The position numbers and the translations under genes were made by a program. From a virus: a stretch of 64,000 bases of DNA. Below, piece after piece: positions 57,038-64,000 of this stretch (positions are counted from its first letter, which is position 1; every line of letters starts with the position of its first letter). The notes below the pieces were generated by a model. The model saw nothing but the letters and a program-made list of their open reading frames with translations. It had not been told where the DNA came from and did no database searches. The stretch lies in the IMG/VR virus record IMGVR_UViG_3300020172_006270, positions 1 through 64,000 of that record. One strand, written 5' to 3'.

Positions 57038-57366
57038 CTTTATATTACACTGGCAGTGGAGGAGCAACGACGGGCGGCTGCGCTTTAACTTCTCGATATG
57101 TCTACATTGAATACAAATGGGGTGAAAACTCTGTATTGTATATCAAACACAAAGCAGTCAAAGGCATCTTGGAAAGAATAGCAATAAAACGAGTTATACT
57201 TAACAGTGGGCCAAAAACTGGCAATCAAATTGTTCCAATTTATCAAGACACACTCAATAGTCTATGGAACGAAGATGATCTGATTATTGAATCAGAGGCT
57301 AGAGATTTAGCCTTAGCTTATTGGGAAGCTCGTGAGGCTCAGATCGCTGCCGCTCAATGCAAATAA
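57034..57366 (+). CDS. Hypothetical protein, 110 aa
   Basis: Starts MTLYYTGSGGATTGGCAL, sharing a Gly/Thr-rich head with the preceding protein, then beta strands (YVYIEYKWGENSVLYIKHKAV) and an acidic helical end (EARDLALAYWEAREAQIAAA). Probably a partner structural protein. Ends at the terminator at 57367. Confidence 0.7.
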   Translation: MTLYYTGSGGATTGGCALTSRYVYIEYKWGENSVLYIKHKAVKGILERIAIKRVILNSGPKTGNQIVPIYQDTLNSLWNEDDLIIESEARDLALAYWEAREAQIAAAQCK

Positions 57367-57396
57367 AAATAGCCAGGGTTTAATCCCTGGCTATTT
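57367..57396. terminator. Bidirectional intrinsic terminator
   Basis: AAATAGCCAGGG (57367-57378) pairs exactly with CCCTGGCTATTT (57385-57396) over a six-base loop. Rightward the tail is CGTGTTTCG; leftward it is ATTTTTATTTG. It lies between convergent genes ending at 57366 and 57415 and probably serves both. Confidence 0.85.
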
Positions 57397-57414
57397 CGTG
57401 TTTCGCCTTCAGAG

Positions 57415-58284
57415 TTATGCAACTTTGGACTTCAATTCCTTGAAGATTTCCGCAAGCGGCTTAATTTCCGCAGGGCCACTATCTTGGCGGGAACGCTCGT
57501 ATCCTGAGATAGAGTGTTTGATGGCGAGGGATCGGAACTGCTGCTCATTATTTAGGATGAGTAGATACCTCATAATGAGCGAGTCAGTAGGTGGGAAGCT
57601 GCCCTGAAGGACGACGCACAAGCGATCAACCAAGTTCCCTTGGTCGAACACATGGGTTATACCATGTCCCGTGAAGATTTGGTAGACGAGTCCGCTACGT
57701 CCCTTCACTGAGATAAACCCATGCTTGATGAAGTTGATATACTTCTGGTCCCCAATGACCCTTCGCAGCGTTTCCCTTGCCCGCTGCTCTCGAATATCCG
57801 CAGGGATCGGCAATGGTTGCCGCTTCGTATTTTGCCGAATAGCAATATTCGGCGCACATCGCCCCTGGATGATTTGAGAGAACCTATCTTTGAGTCGCTT
57901 CTCTTCGTAAGCCTTCTTCTCTTCAGCCGACATGGGCTTGGCTGCAACACCTTGCCATTCATATTCGACCGAACACTCGTCATCGCCCCACATGCCCCAT
58001 TGGATAGTGCAAGCCGTGGAAGCCGCAGAGCCAACACGCCAGACGTTCCCGGTGGAAGGCCAGCCGCAATTCGTGCTTTCGTCAATGATCTTGTATGACG
58101 TTGACGCATATGCTGCGCCTGCTCTATAAGCCTTCACTTTGATGCGAGGAATAGCTGTCGTAGCGGTGCCGTATTGGACCCATGTGCTACCCAAGGAGGT
58201 AGTAGCAGGTGATTCATACGTCACTTCGCAACTACCAACCGTGTATTTGTCGCTGCCGATTATCATATAGCCTCCTGGAGCCAT
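57415..58284 (-). CDS. Hypothetical two-part protein, 289 aa
   Basis: The N-terminal ~115 residues are beta-rich and Cys/Trp-containing (CTIQWGMWGDDECSVEYEW), the C-terminal part from about 165 is helical, with ARETLRRVIGDQKYINFIKH and VYQIFTGHGITHVFDQGN, a pattern seen in several phage-encoded unknowns. An internal ATG at 58266 preceded by AGGAGG could be the real start. No function inferred. Confidence 0.7.
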   Translation of the reverse strand: MAPGGYMIIGSDKYTVGSCEVTYESPATTSLGSTWVQYGTATTAIPRIKVKAYRAGAAYASTSYKIIDESTNCGWPSTGNVWRVGSAASTACTIQWGMWGDDECSVEYEWQGVAAKPMSAEEKKAYEEKRLKDRFSQIIQGRCAPNIAIRQNTKRQPLPIPADIREQRARETLRRVIGDQKYINFIKHGFISVKGRSGLVYQIFTGHGITHVFDQGNLVDRLCVVLQGSFPPTDSLIMRYLLILNNEQQFRSLAIKHSISGYERSRQDSGPAEIKPLAEIFKELKSKVA

Positions 58285-58286
58285 GT

Positions 58287-58661
58287 TTAACCCCCTGCGA
58301 CCATTGCTACGGGGAGGAAGATGATTTCCTCAGCGTATGGATCGAACTCAGCCATGACTTCAGATGAAGCCCGGCCATTTACGCCCACACAATACGGAAC
58401 GAGTCCTTGAACGACCAGTTCATCGAACATTGCTTTTGCTTCGCTGATTTGAGCGAAGTCACGGCTATCCCACACCACTCGCTTGTCGCCATCCTTCGGC
58501 GTCATGATGCGGAAGCAACCGAATCCTTCGGGAGCCTTCTGAGCCGGATCGTCCATGATTCCCAGGTTGTCGGGAATTCTGAGCTTGGCCGATAAGTTGC
58601 CGGGGGTTTTTCCAACCCTCAACATTGCAACGTCAATCTCACGTTCTGCCGTAGCAGGCAT
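58287..58661 (-). CDS. Hypothetical protein, 124 aa
   Basis: Opens MPATAEREIDVAMLRVG after GGAGACAATC; the preceding TACAAATA is late-promoter-like. Mixed alpha/beta with PDNLGIMDDPAQKAPEGFG and an acidic-hydrophobic C-terminus. Ends two bases from the next leftward gene. Unknown. Confidence 0.7.
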   Translation of the reverse strand: MPATAEREIDVAMLRVGKTPGNLSAKLRIPDNLGIMDDPAQKAPEGFGCFRIMTPKDGDKRVVWDSRDFAQISEAKAMFDELVVQGLVPYCVGVNGRASSEVMAEFDPYAEEIIFLPVAMVAGG

Positions 58662-58672
58662 GATTGTCTCCT

Positions 58673-58954
58673 TTATTTGTAACGAATGACTCGAAATGAG
58701 TGCTTTGGAAAATCCTCTGCACCGCCTTCACCTTCGGTCAACATTAGACCGATATATTCTTTGTGATCTTCTGCCTTTGCGTCACCGAAGGTTCCATCGG
58801 CCACTAAAGTATTGGCGGCATCTTGGATGATCCTGACAGCATCAGGAACTTCCATTTCTTTTCCATCGAGTCCTCTCGCTACGAGAAGCACGATTTCTGG
58901 CAATGCAATGCTCGCACCAGCACGACCAGGATGGGGATCATAGAAAGTCTTCAT
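58673..58954 (-). CDS. Hypothetical protein, 93 aa
   Basis: Starts MKTFYDPHPGRAGASIALPEI; a helical middle (EVPDAVRIIQDAANTLV) and a basic end (HSFRVIRYK). Overlaps the start of the downstream gene's neighbour by four bases. Unknown. Confidence 0.65.
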   Translation of the reverse strand: MKTFYDPHPGRAGASIALPEIVLLVARGLDGKEMEVPDAVRIIQDAANTLVADGTFGDAKAEDHKEYIGLMLTEGEGGAEDFPKHSFRVIRYK

Positions 58955-59328
58955 CCAATGTTACCTCCATACAACTCGAACCAGCGTTCCTTAATCATCG
59001 CATCGGCGATTGGACTGCGTGCATTGAGGTCTTCTTCTTTCTCAATCTTCACGCCATCTCGTCGCCCGCCCCAGCCCGTAGCTGATTTCATCTTGGCCGT
59101 CAGTGGTTCTTTGCTGTAGGCCGACAAAGGTGGGCAGATTTCTTCTTTGGCACCGTTCTCGCTACGGCCATTTTCGTAAATCACACCATCCTTGATGAAG
59201 CGATGGTGTTTATGTTTACATTTAGGGCAGACGATTTCCACGCCGATGGTGAGAGCCATATTCAGTCTTACTCGAAAATAGCCCGAACACTCACCGCAGT
59301 AAAACTCCTGCCATACTTTGTTATCCAT
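58951..59328 (-). CDS. Zinc-ribbon-type hypothetical protein, 125 aa
   Basis: FYCGECSGYF and IVCPKCKHKHHRF form two CxxC knuckles about 20 residues apart, a zinc-ribbon layout, followed by a charged tail. Starts in TAATG overlap with the LysRS stop. Could bind nucleic acid; not assigned. Confidence 0.72.
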   Translation of the reverse strand: MDNKVWQEFYCGECSGYFRVRLNMALTIGVEIVCPKCKHKHHRFIKDGVIYENGRSENGAKEEICPPLSAYSKEPLTAKMKSATGWGGRRDGVKIEKEEDLNARSPIADAMIKERWFELYGGNIG

Positions 59329-60719
59329 TAGTCCCTCGGCCTCAATAGGGGGAATGCAATTACGTCTCGAATGGTAGCCTGATTGGTCAGGATAGCCACA
59401 AGACGGTCGATGCCAAGTCCAAGACCGCCAGCCGGAGGCATACCTGTCTTGATGGCATCTACGAAGTCTTGATCCATAACGTGACCGTCCTTGGCTTGCT
59501 TTTGGAAATTCTCCAATTGAATATCCGGGTCGTTCAACTCGGTATATCCTGGCGCAATTTCCATGCCGCCAATGACCAGTTCAAATGTCTCTGCGTATCC
59601 TTGGTTTCCATCATACTTGCCGAATGGTCGTGCCAATGGCACTGCACTAGCAGGCATGTGCATAACGAAGGTTGGCTGAATCAGCGTTGATTCAATCGTG
59701 TCTTCGTATACCTGGAAGCGATATTCGGGCGAGCCGTCTCCGACCACCAGTTCTTGCAAGGATACTCGCTTGAATGGTGGAGTGAAGTTTAGCAGATGTT
59801 CCTTGTAGGGAATATCCATAAGGCGACCGTGAATCTTTTCCACTTGGTTGACGATAAGAGCCTCAACCAGCTTCATCATCGTCTCGTAGTTGCCAAAGGC
59901 TTGGTAAGCCTCCATAGACGTGAATTCAGGGTTGTGGCGAGGGCTGATGCCTTCATTGCGGAAGTTCTTGCCGATCTCGAAGACCTTGTTCATGCCGCCA
60001 ATGAGCAACTTCTTCAGATATAGCTCAGGGGCAATACGAAGGAACATGCCAATGTCGAGGGCATTGTGGTGCGTCATGAATGGCTTGGCGATAGCACCAC
60101 CAGCCGACGCTTGCAGAATCGGAGTTTCGACTTCATCAAAGCCACGATCATACATCATCGTGCGAATATCACGAATGATATTGGCTCGCTGCCGAAACAC
60201 CTTCATGGTGTCCGGGTTGGTCCACATATCAACGTGGCGAAGACGATACTTGAGTTCCGGGTCATTTAGCCCGTGAACCTTGTCTGGTGGTGGCGTGAGA
60301 GCCTTAGATACAATACGAAACGTATCGGCCCAAATAGTGATCTCGCCACGCTGAGTAGCGGCCAGACGACCCCGGACAGCGACAATATCGCCCAGGTCCA
60401 ATGCTTCGTATTGTGGCCAATCCCATCGTTGAGCTACAGGACCAGCAAACTTAGACTGGTCGATGGCAACTTGGATTTGCCCATCCTCACTTGTGATGGT
60501 GAGGAAGGACAACTTTCCATGACCCCGCTTGAGCGCACACCGACCAACAATAACAAACTCCGGGCCGTCTTCCTTGGTGAAAGAGGCATCAAAGCTGTCA
60601 CGAACAATATCAATGTTCGTTGGTGCTGGATCAATAATGGACATATCGAAAGGCCGGTGTCCCTTGGCCTTTAGATCGTCTAACTTGGCTCGGCGTTCAT
60701 CAACAGGGTTGTTGCTCAT
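59328..60719 (-). CDS. lysS: Lysyl-tRNA synthetase, class II
   Basis: 463 residues with an N-terminal OB-fold anticodon-binding domain (GRCALKRGHGKLSFLTI, GDIVAVRGRLAATQRGE) and the class II core: motif 2 as FEIGKNFRNEGISPRHNPEF and motif 3 as GGLGLGIDRLVAIL. The MEAYQAFGNYETMM region and APELYLKKLLIGGM are typical LysRS. About 40 residues shorter than E. coli LysS, mainly at the N-terminus. A phage-borne LysRS may keep translation going if the host's is limited or tRNA is modified. Confidence 0.95.
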   Translation of the reverse strand: MSNNPVDERRAKLDDLKAKGHRPFDMSIIDPAPTNIDIVRDSFDASFTKEDGPEFVIVGRCALKRGHGKLSFLTITSEDGQIQVAIDQSKFAGPVAQRWDWPQYEALDLGDIVAVRGRLAATQRGEITIWADTFRIVSKALTPPPDKVHGLNDPELKYRLRHVDMWTNPDTMKVFRQRANIIRDIRTMMYDRGFDEVETPILQASAGGAIAKPFMTHHNALDIGMFLRIAPELYLKKLLIGGMNKVFEIGKNFRNEGISPRHNPEFTSMEAYQAFGNYETMMKLVEALIVNQVEKIHGRLMDIPYKEHLLNFTPPFKRVSLQELVVGDGSPEYRFQVYEDTIESTLIQPTFVMHMPASAVPLARPFGKYDGNQGYAETFELVIGGMEIAPGYTELNDPDIQLENFQKQAKDGHVMDQDFVDAIKTGMPPAGGLGLGIDRLVAILTNQATIRDVIAFPLLRPRD

Positions 60720-60721
60720 GA

Positions 60722-61186
60722 TTATCTCTTGCCAGTGACGGCATTCATATCGTTGAAACGAGGCCCGATTTCAATCGGAGCCAGTTCAATGGCGACCTCG
60801 AATAGACCGCCATGAACGTAAGGGCGTAAATACGCCACGCACTTGTTTTCTGCATCGACAAAGGTGAACGGATTCAGGGAACGCAGGTGTCGCATGATGA
60901 CGAACCATTCGGCGACAGGCACAGCAGCCTTGAGTGGCTGTGGTGCATCCACATGCAAATGGACTTGTCCATTATTCATGTGTTGTCGAATGGCCTGGGT
61001 CTGCATAGGAACACCAGTTCCCTGCAAATTAAGCGGTGGTGGCGGCACTACGTTCGTCGGTGGTTGAACATAGTCCGGCGCAAGGATGGTTCCTGGCGAG
61101 CCGCCCATGCTAGGACTTGCAGCCCCGGCATCTTTTTTCTTTTTGCCCTTATCGGACTCAAGAACGGATTCGTTGATCCCGCCCAT
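60722..61186 (-). CDS. Hypothetical protein, 154 aa, with Pro-rich linker
   Basis: ATG at 61186 follows AGGAG; a frame to 61213 would add nine residues. After a Lys/Ala-rich start it has a proline-rich linker (VPPPPLNLQGTGV), then a globular domain (AEWFVIMRHLRSLNPFTFVD...). No family recognised. Confidence 0.7.
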   Translation of the reverse strand: MGGINESVLESDKGKKKKDAGAASPSMGGSPGTILAPDYVQPPTNVVPPPPLNLQGTGVPMQTQAIRQHMNNGQVHLHVDAPQPLKAAVPVAEWFVIMRHLRSLNPFTFVDAENKCVAYLRPYVHGGLFEVAIELAPIEIGPRFNDMNAVTGKR

Positions 61187-61215
61187 TTTCTTTCTCCTGT
61201 TAAAAGGCCACATTG

Positions 61216-61590
61216 TTATTCCTGATATTCAGGCCACTCTATTTCGCCTTCGGTAGCAGCACGAAGTTTATCCATGTCCATATATCCGTCGAAACAAAGG
61301 GGTTCGCCCTCGGAATATGCTCGGATGTTTTTGAATGTTTCAGCCATCTGAGCGATACGTTCCTCGCTCACTCCGGCTTTTCGCATTTTGTCAATTTCTT
61401 CTTCGTCATTTTGATCTACACCAATTTGCTTAGTGAAGACAATATCACGCTCGCCGTTCTCGTGGGTTATTTCGACTCTAAGTCGTCCCCAACGATAACG
61501 TGCGTATATTTCTTCACCCTGTTCGGTCTTGCCTTCAACTTGGAAAGGGCAGGCACCGCCAGCATGTAGGATTTCTTTCACCACAATCAT
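61216..61590 (-). CDS. Hypothetical protein, 124 aa
   Basis: Two-strand hairpin-rich start (GACPFQVEGKTEQGEEIYAR, YRWGRLRVEITHENG) and an acidic helical second half. Follows the next leftward gene after a 51-base gap. Unknown. Confidence 0.7.
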   Translation of the reverse strand: MIVVKEILHAGGACPFQVEGKTEQGEEIYARYRWGRLRVEITHENGERDIVFTKQIGVDQNDEEEIDKMRKAGVSEERIAQMAETFKNIRAYSEGEPLCFDGYMDMDKLRAATEGEIEWPEYQE

Positions 61591-61641
61591 GACAAGCCGC
61601 CTTTCTTGAGGTTCGTATTGTACAGCAAATAAAAAGAAGCG

Positions 61642-62559
61642 TCAAGACTCGTCGTCACGGATGATCTCTTTGTCATCCAGTGGGATGCTGTCAGGATCAC
61701 AGCCGAAAAAGCGTGCCACGTCCGGGTGCATCAGAACCTTCATTTTTGGTTCGTCTTCCTCGGATGCGTTGTCTGGCGTTTCTTCTTTCATATCGGTGAA
61801 GACTTGCTCGATAGGGATCATTGGCACTTGGCCGCTTTTAATCTGATCCATCGTTTCGTTCATCTGTTCGATGAAATTGGCGTTGTCCTCTGGACCGCCC
61901 ATGAAGGAAATATCCCAATAGATGGCGTCGAGGACTTCCAACAAGGTATATTCACGAGTGGCCGTCAACAGCTTCTCTGGACGTTTCTTGGGGTTGTTGG
62001 TATCGAATGGTTCGTAAACGTCAAAGGTCTTATTGAGTCTGACGGGCAGATCGGCCAACTTCCACATAGGGCTGTAGGATACAGAATAGTTGATATTTCC
62101 ATCTGGTCGTGCGGCACTCTTCATGTCCTCTTTTGCAGGACCGATGCCGTGGAAGCCAACTGAAGTATCGAAGTCAACAGTGATGGTACGCTCACGCATA
62201 CCGCCAGGGTGTTTCTTCTTCTCGGTCAACTTGTGAACTTCTGGATGATGATAGAGTTCCAGATATTCAAGAGGATCGGTATCGTCAGGATCGAATCGTT
62301 GTGGCTCTTGAGCCTGTGCGTGAAACTCATCCAGTTGACGGCACCATGAATATTGGGAAATCACCAACTTCAATAGTTTGTATTTGTCCACCGCCTCGAA
62401 GATTTGTTTCAGGGTGGTCCCTTCAGCAATCTCGCAGCGGGAGCGAAGATGGGTAATGATGCTCAGTTTTTTGGGACGCTTGCGAAGAAACATACGCTTC
62501 TTGCCGTTCCACTTGTGAAGCACGAGTCCATTGGGAGTGAACTCAATATGCTCTGACAT
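61642..62559 (-). CDS. Hypothetical protein, 305 aa
   Basis: Starts MSEHIEFTPNGLVLHKWNG with basic residues following (KKRMFLRKRPKK); then mostly helical, acidic in its last third, with a late KMKVLMHPDVARFFGCDPDSI. Only two bases from the next leftward gene. I do not recognise it; it is not one of the T4 core proteins I can check by eye. Confidence 0.7.
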   Translation of the reverse strand: MSEHIEFTPNGLVLHKWNGKKRMFLRKRPKKLSIITHLRSRCEIAEGTTLKQIFEAVDKYKLLKLVISQYSWCRQLDEFHAQAQEPQRFDPDDTDPLEYLELYHHPEVHKLTEKKKHPGGMRERTITVDFDTSVGFHGIGPAKEDMKSAARPDGNINYSVSYSPMWKLADLPVRLNKTFDVYEPFDTNNPKKRPEKLLTATREYTLLEVLDAIYWDISFMGGPEDNANFIEQMNETMDQIKSGQVPMIPIEQVFTDMKEETPDNASEEDEPKMKVLMHPDVARFFGCDPDSIPLDDKEIIRDDES

Positions 62560-62561
62560 GA

Positions 62562-62843
62562 TTAGTCTCTTTCTATGAGTCGGGAACGGGTGCTGACAAC
62601 GCCAGCTTTGTATTCTTCGGAAACCAACTCTGCGACGTTGATGTATCCTTCGCTTTCTAAGAAAGCGTTCAAGCCCCTAACGATTGAGTCGGGGCTTGAA
62701 TTTTTGGACGTAGCACTAAAGGTGCGTAGGTCCGCTCGGAAATCGTCGTCATGCTTGAACCGATGAATCCAATACTGTGCAGTTCCATCTACTTCCAACA
62801 AGTATATTCGGAAGGGTAAACTTTGAATAATGTCGTGCCTCAT
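62562..62843 (-). CDS. Hypothetical protein, 93 aa
   Basis: Opens MRHDIIQSLPFRIYLLEVDG; mixed alpha/beta, with a DSIVRGLNAFLESEGYINVAE segment. The gene carries two adjacent exact palindromes (62651-62667 and 62668-62705), the second followed by TTTTT on the opposite strand. Unknown. Confidence 0.68.
   Translation of the reverse strand: MRHDIIQSLPFRIYLLEVDGTAQYWIHRFKHDDDFRADLRTFSATSKNSSPDSIVRGLNAFLESEGYINVAELVSEEYKAGVVSTRSRLIERD
62651..62705 (+). terminator. Two adjacent hairpins inside a minus-strand gene
   Basis: CGCTTTCT/AGAAAGCG (62651-62667) is followed by TTCAAGCCCC (62668-62677) pairing exactly with GGGGCTTGAA (62691-62700), then TTTTT. On the plus strand this has the form of an intrinsic terminator, although no plus-strand gene lies here; it could limit antisense reading into the leftward operon. 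Confidence 0.5.
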
Positions 62844-62871
62844 ACAACATTATGTACTGTTTGCCCACGGC

Positions 62872-64000
62872 TTACTCGTTTGTCATCATGCCCATCTTGG
62901 GGAGGAATACTTCCAAAGGCAAGGTTTCCTGATCGCCCGAAGTTGATCTCATTTGCTTGAGAGTCACAGTCCTTGCGGTCTTTTCTTTTTCTCCCAAGAT
63001 GACCATATACGGTACTTTTTTCTCATACCCGATGGCAATCTTTTGTTGTAGCGTCCGATTCGAGTGATCGCATTCACACCGAATCCCTTGAGCGAGCAAG
63101 GCTTCTTTGACTTCGTTGGCGTAATCAGCAACCTTGTCGCTGATTGGTGCAATAGTAACACCGACCGGAGCCAACCACATTGGTAAATTCCCATCAGTGT
63201 GTTCTAACAGCACACCGATGAAACGCTCGAAGCTGCCATATATCGCTCGGTGAATAACAATCGGAGTTTGTTCTTTGTCTTCCTTGTCGGTGTAAGTGCA
63301 ACCGAATCGCTGCGGCAATTGGAAGTCTAACTGGATAGTAGCAGTTTGCCATTCACGACCCAGGGAGTCAGTTACAATGAAGTCGATTTTCGGTCCATAA
63401 AAAGCACCGTCTTTATGAGCCACGTCAAACTTCAAATTATTTTCACACAAGGCGTCTTCAAGGCTTGCTTCAGCATTATCCCAAGTCAATATATCGCCCA
63501 TGAAGTTATCGGGACGAGTGCTGAGTACGGATCGGAACTTCATTCCGAACCAGCCGTATACTCTGCCGATCATAATGAGAATTCGCTTGATCTCGCTTTG
63601 CAGGTTGTCCGGCGAAACGAAAATATGGGCATCATCTTGGCAGAACGCACGACAACGAGTAAGTCCACCCAAGGCACCGGAAACCTCGTTTCGATGCAAT
63701 GGGCCATACTCGGCGAACCGCACGGGCAAATCTCGATAGCTCCACTGCTTTGAGCGGAATATCTCCATATGCCCAGGGCAGTTCATTGGCTTCAAACAAC
63801 AATCTTCATGTTCTTCGTCTTGCTTCTCGCCAGTTGGCTTATCGCTGACGAAGAACATATTTTTCGCATAGTGGTCCAGATGCCCGCTGGTTGCATAAAG
63901 TTCGGACTTCCAGACGAGTGGGGTCCGAACTTCTTGGCAACCATTGGCTTCATTGAGTTGGCGAATGCGATTCAGCAATGATTGATAAAGGACAACTCCC
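62872..64000 (-). CDS. thrS: Threonyl-tRNA synthetase, 5' partial
   Basis: The frame is open to the right edge, so the N-terminus is outside; a TTG at 63978 is only an internal codon. The visible class II core includes QEVRTPLVWKSELYATSGH, LKPMNCPGHMEIF with the zinc-ligand Cys, RFAEYGPLHRNEVSGALGGL (motif 2), DDAHIF, and TPIVIHRAIYGSFERFIGVL (motif 3), then the anticodon-binding domain from about VTIAPISDKVADYANEVKEA to the end. A separate editing or TGS region cannot be assessed. Second aminoacyl-tRNA synthetase in this leftward block. Confidence 0.95.
   Translation of the reverse strand, partial: GVVLYQSLLNRIRQLNEANGCQEVRTPLVWKSELYATSGHLDHYAKNMFFVSDKPTGEKQDEEHEDCCLKPMNCPGHMEIFRSKQWSYRDLPVRFAEYGPLHRNEVSGALGGLTRCRAFCQDDAHIFVSPDNLQSEIKRILIMIGRVYGWFGMKFRSVLSTRPDNFMGDILTWDNAEASLEDALCENNLKFDVAHKDGAFYGPKIDFIVTDSLGREWQTATIQLDFQLPQRFGCTYTDKEDKEQTPIVIHRAIYGSFERFIGVLLEHTDGNLPMWLAPVGVTIAPISDKVADYANEVKEALLAQGIRCECDHSNRTLQQKIAIGYEKKVPYMVILGEKEKTARTVTLKQMRSTSGDQETLPLEVFLPKMGMMTNE

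Noticed and set aside
61726-62163. Rightward 145-codon ORF
   Set aside because: Antisense to the 305-residue unknown, whose frame continues in a closely packed leftward operon.

Overview
The window looks like part of a very large tailed phage with a T4-like replication and repair toolkit; no host can be inferred. The T4-type genes are a gp41/DnaB-like helicase, a UvsW-like helicase, a family A DNA polymerase with a separate DEDDh exonuclease, a polynucleotide kinase-phosphatase, an Rnl2-like RNA ligase, dCMP deaminase and a small protein carrying a gp23-type capsid motif. It also has two class II aminoacyl-tRNA synthetases (Lys, and a Thr gene cut by the right edge). Genes are tightly packed with many ATGA and TAATG stop/start overlaps. 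I see no tRNA, rRNA, integrase, transposase or CRISPR array. The phage assignment is inference from gene content.

Layout. (1) 1-11.3 kb: a glycan cassette with a methyltransferase (cut by the left edge, with TEPAT pentapeptide repeats), a CMP-sugar cytidylyltransferase-like gene, a NodB-type deacetylase, about nine glycosyltransferases, and a four-gene operon (5.8-9.3 kb) that includes a sirtuin-fold protein and a DUF1796-type cysteine peptidase. (2) 11.3-19.3 kb, leftward: nucleotide metabolism, repair and replication, including a PduO-type cobalamin adenosyltransferase, a sigma-like protein and PolA. (3) 19.3-20.06 kb: the only long gene-free stretch. It is rich in nested inverted repeats and is a candidate for a large structured RNA. 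(4) 20.06-33.2 kb: amine oxidase, PD-(D/E)XK-like nuclease, anchored thioredoxin, DDAH-like enzyme, histidine phosphatase, a three-domain glycosyltransferase, a radical SAM protein and several proteins with a shared N-terminal leader. (5) 33.2-37.4 kb, rightward: PNKP, RNA ligase, a Bax-inhibitor-1 membrane protein and a P-loop kinase. (6) 37.4-44 kb: glycosyltransferases followed by two tandem collagen-like Gly-X-Gln fibre proteins. (7) 44-47.7 kb: UvsW, exonuclease, gp23-like fragment. (8) 47.8-58.7 kb: probable virion or fibre proteins with long internal repeats, interleaved with a GT4, a TPR-glycosyltransferase and a FkbM methyltransferase. (9) 58.7-64 kb, leftward: LysRS, ThrRS and small unknowns.

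How it fits together (inference). About seventeen glycosyltransferase genes sit beside, and sometimes are translationally coupled to, virion-type genes, so the simplest reading is that the phage builds and attaches its own glycans to its fibres or head. A recurring N-terminal motif (aromatic-x-x-W/Y-L, then an acidic residue) on at least seven otherwise unrelated proteins resembles the T4 capsid-targeting sequence and may mark proteins packaged in the head.
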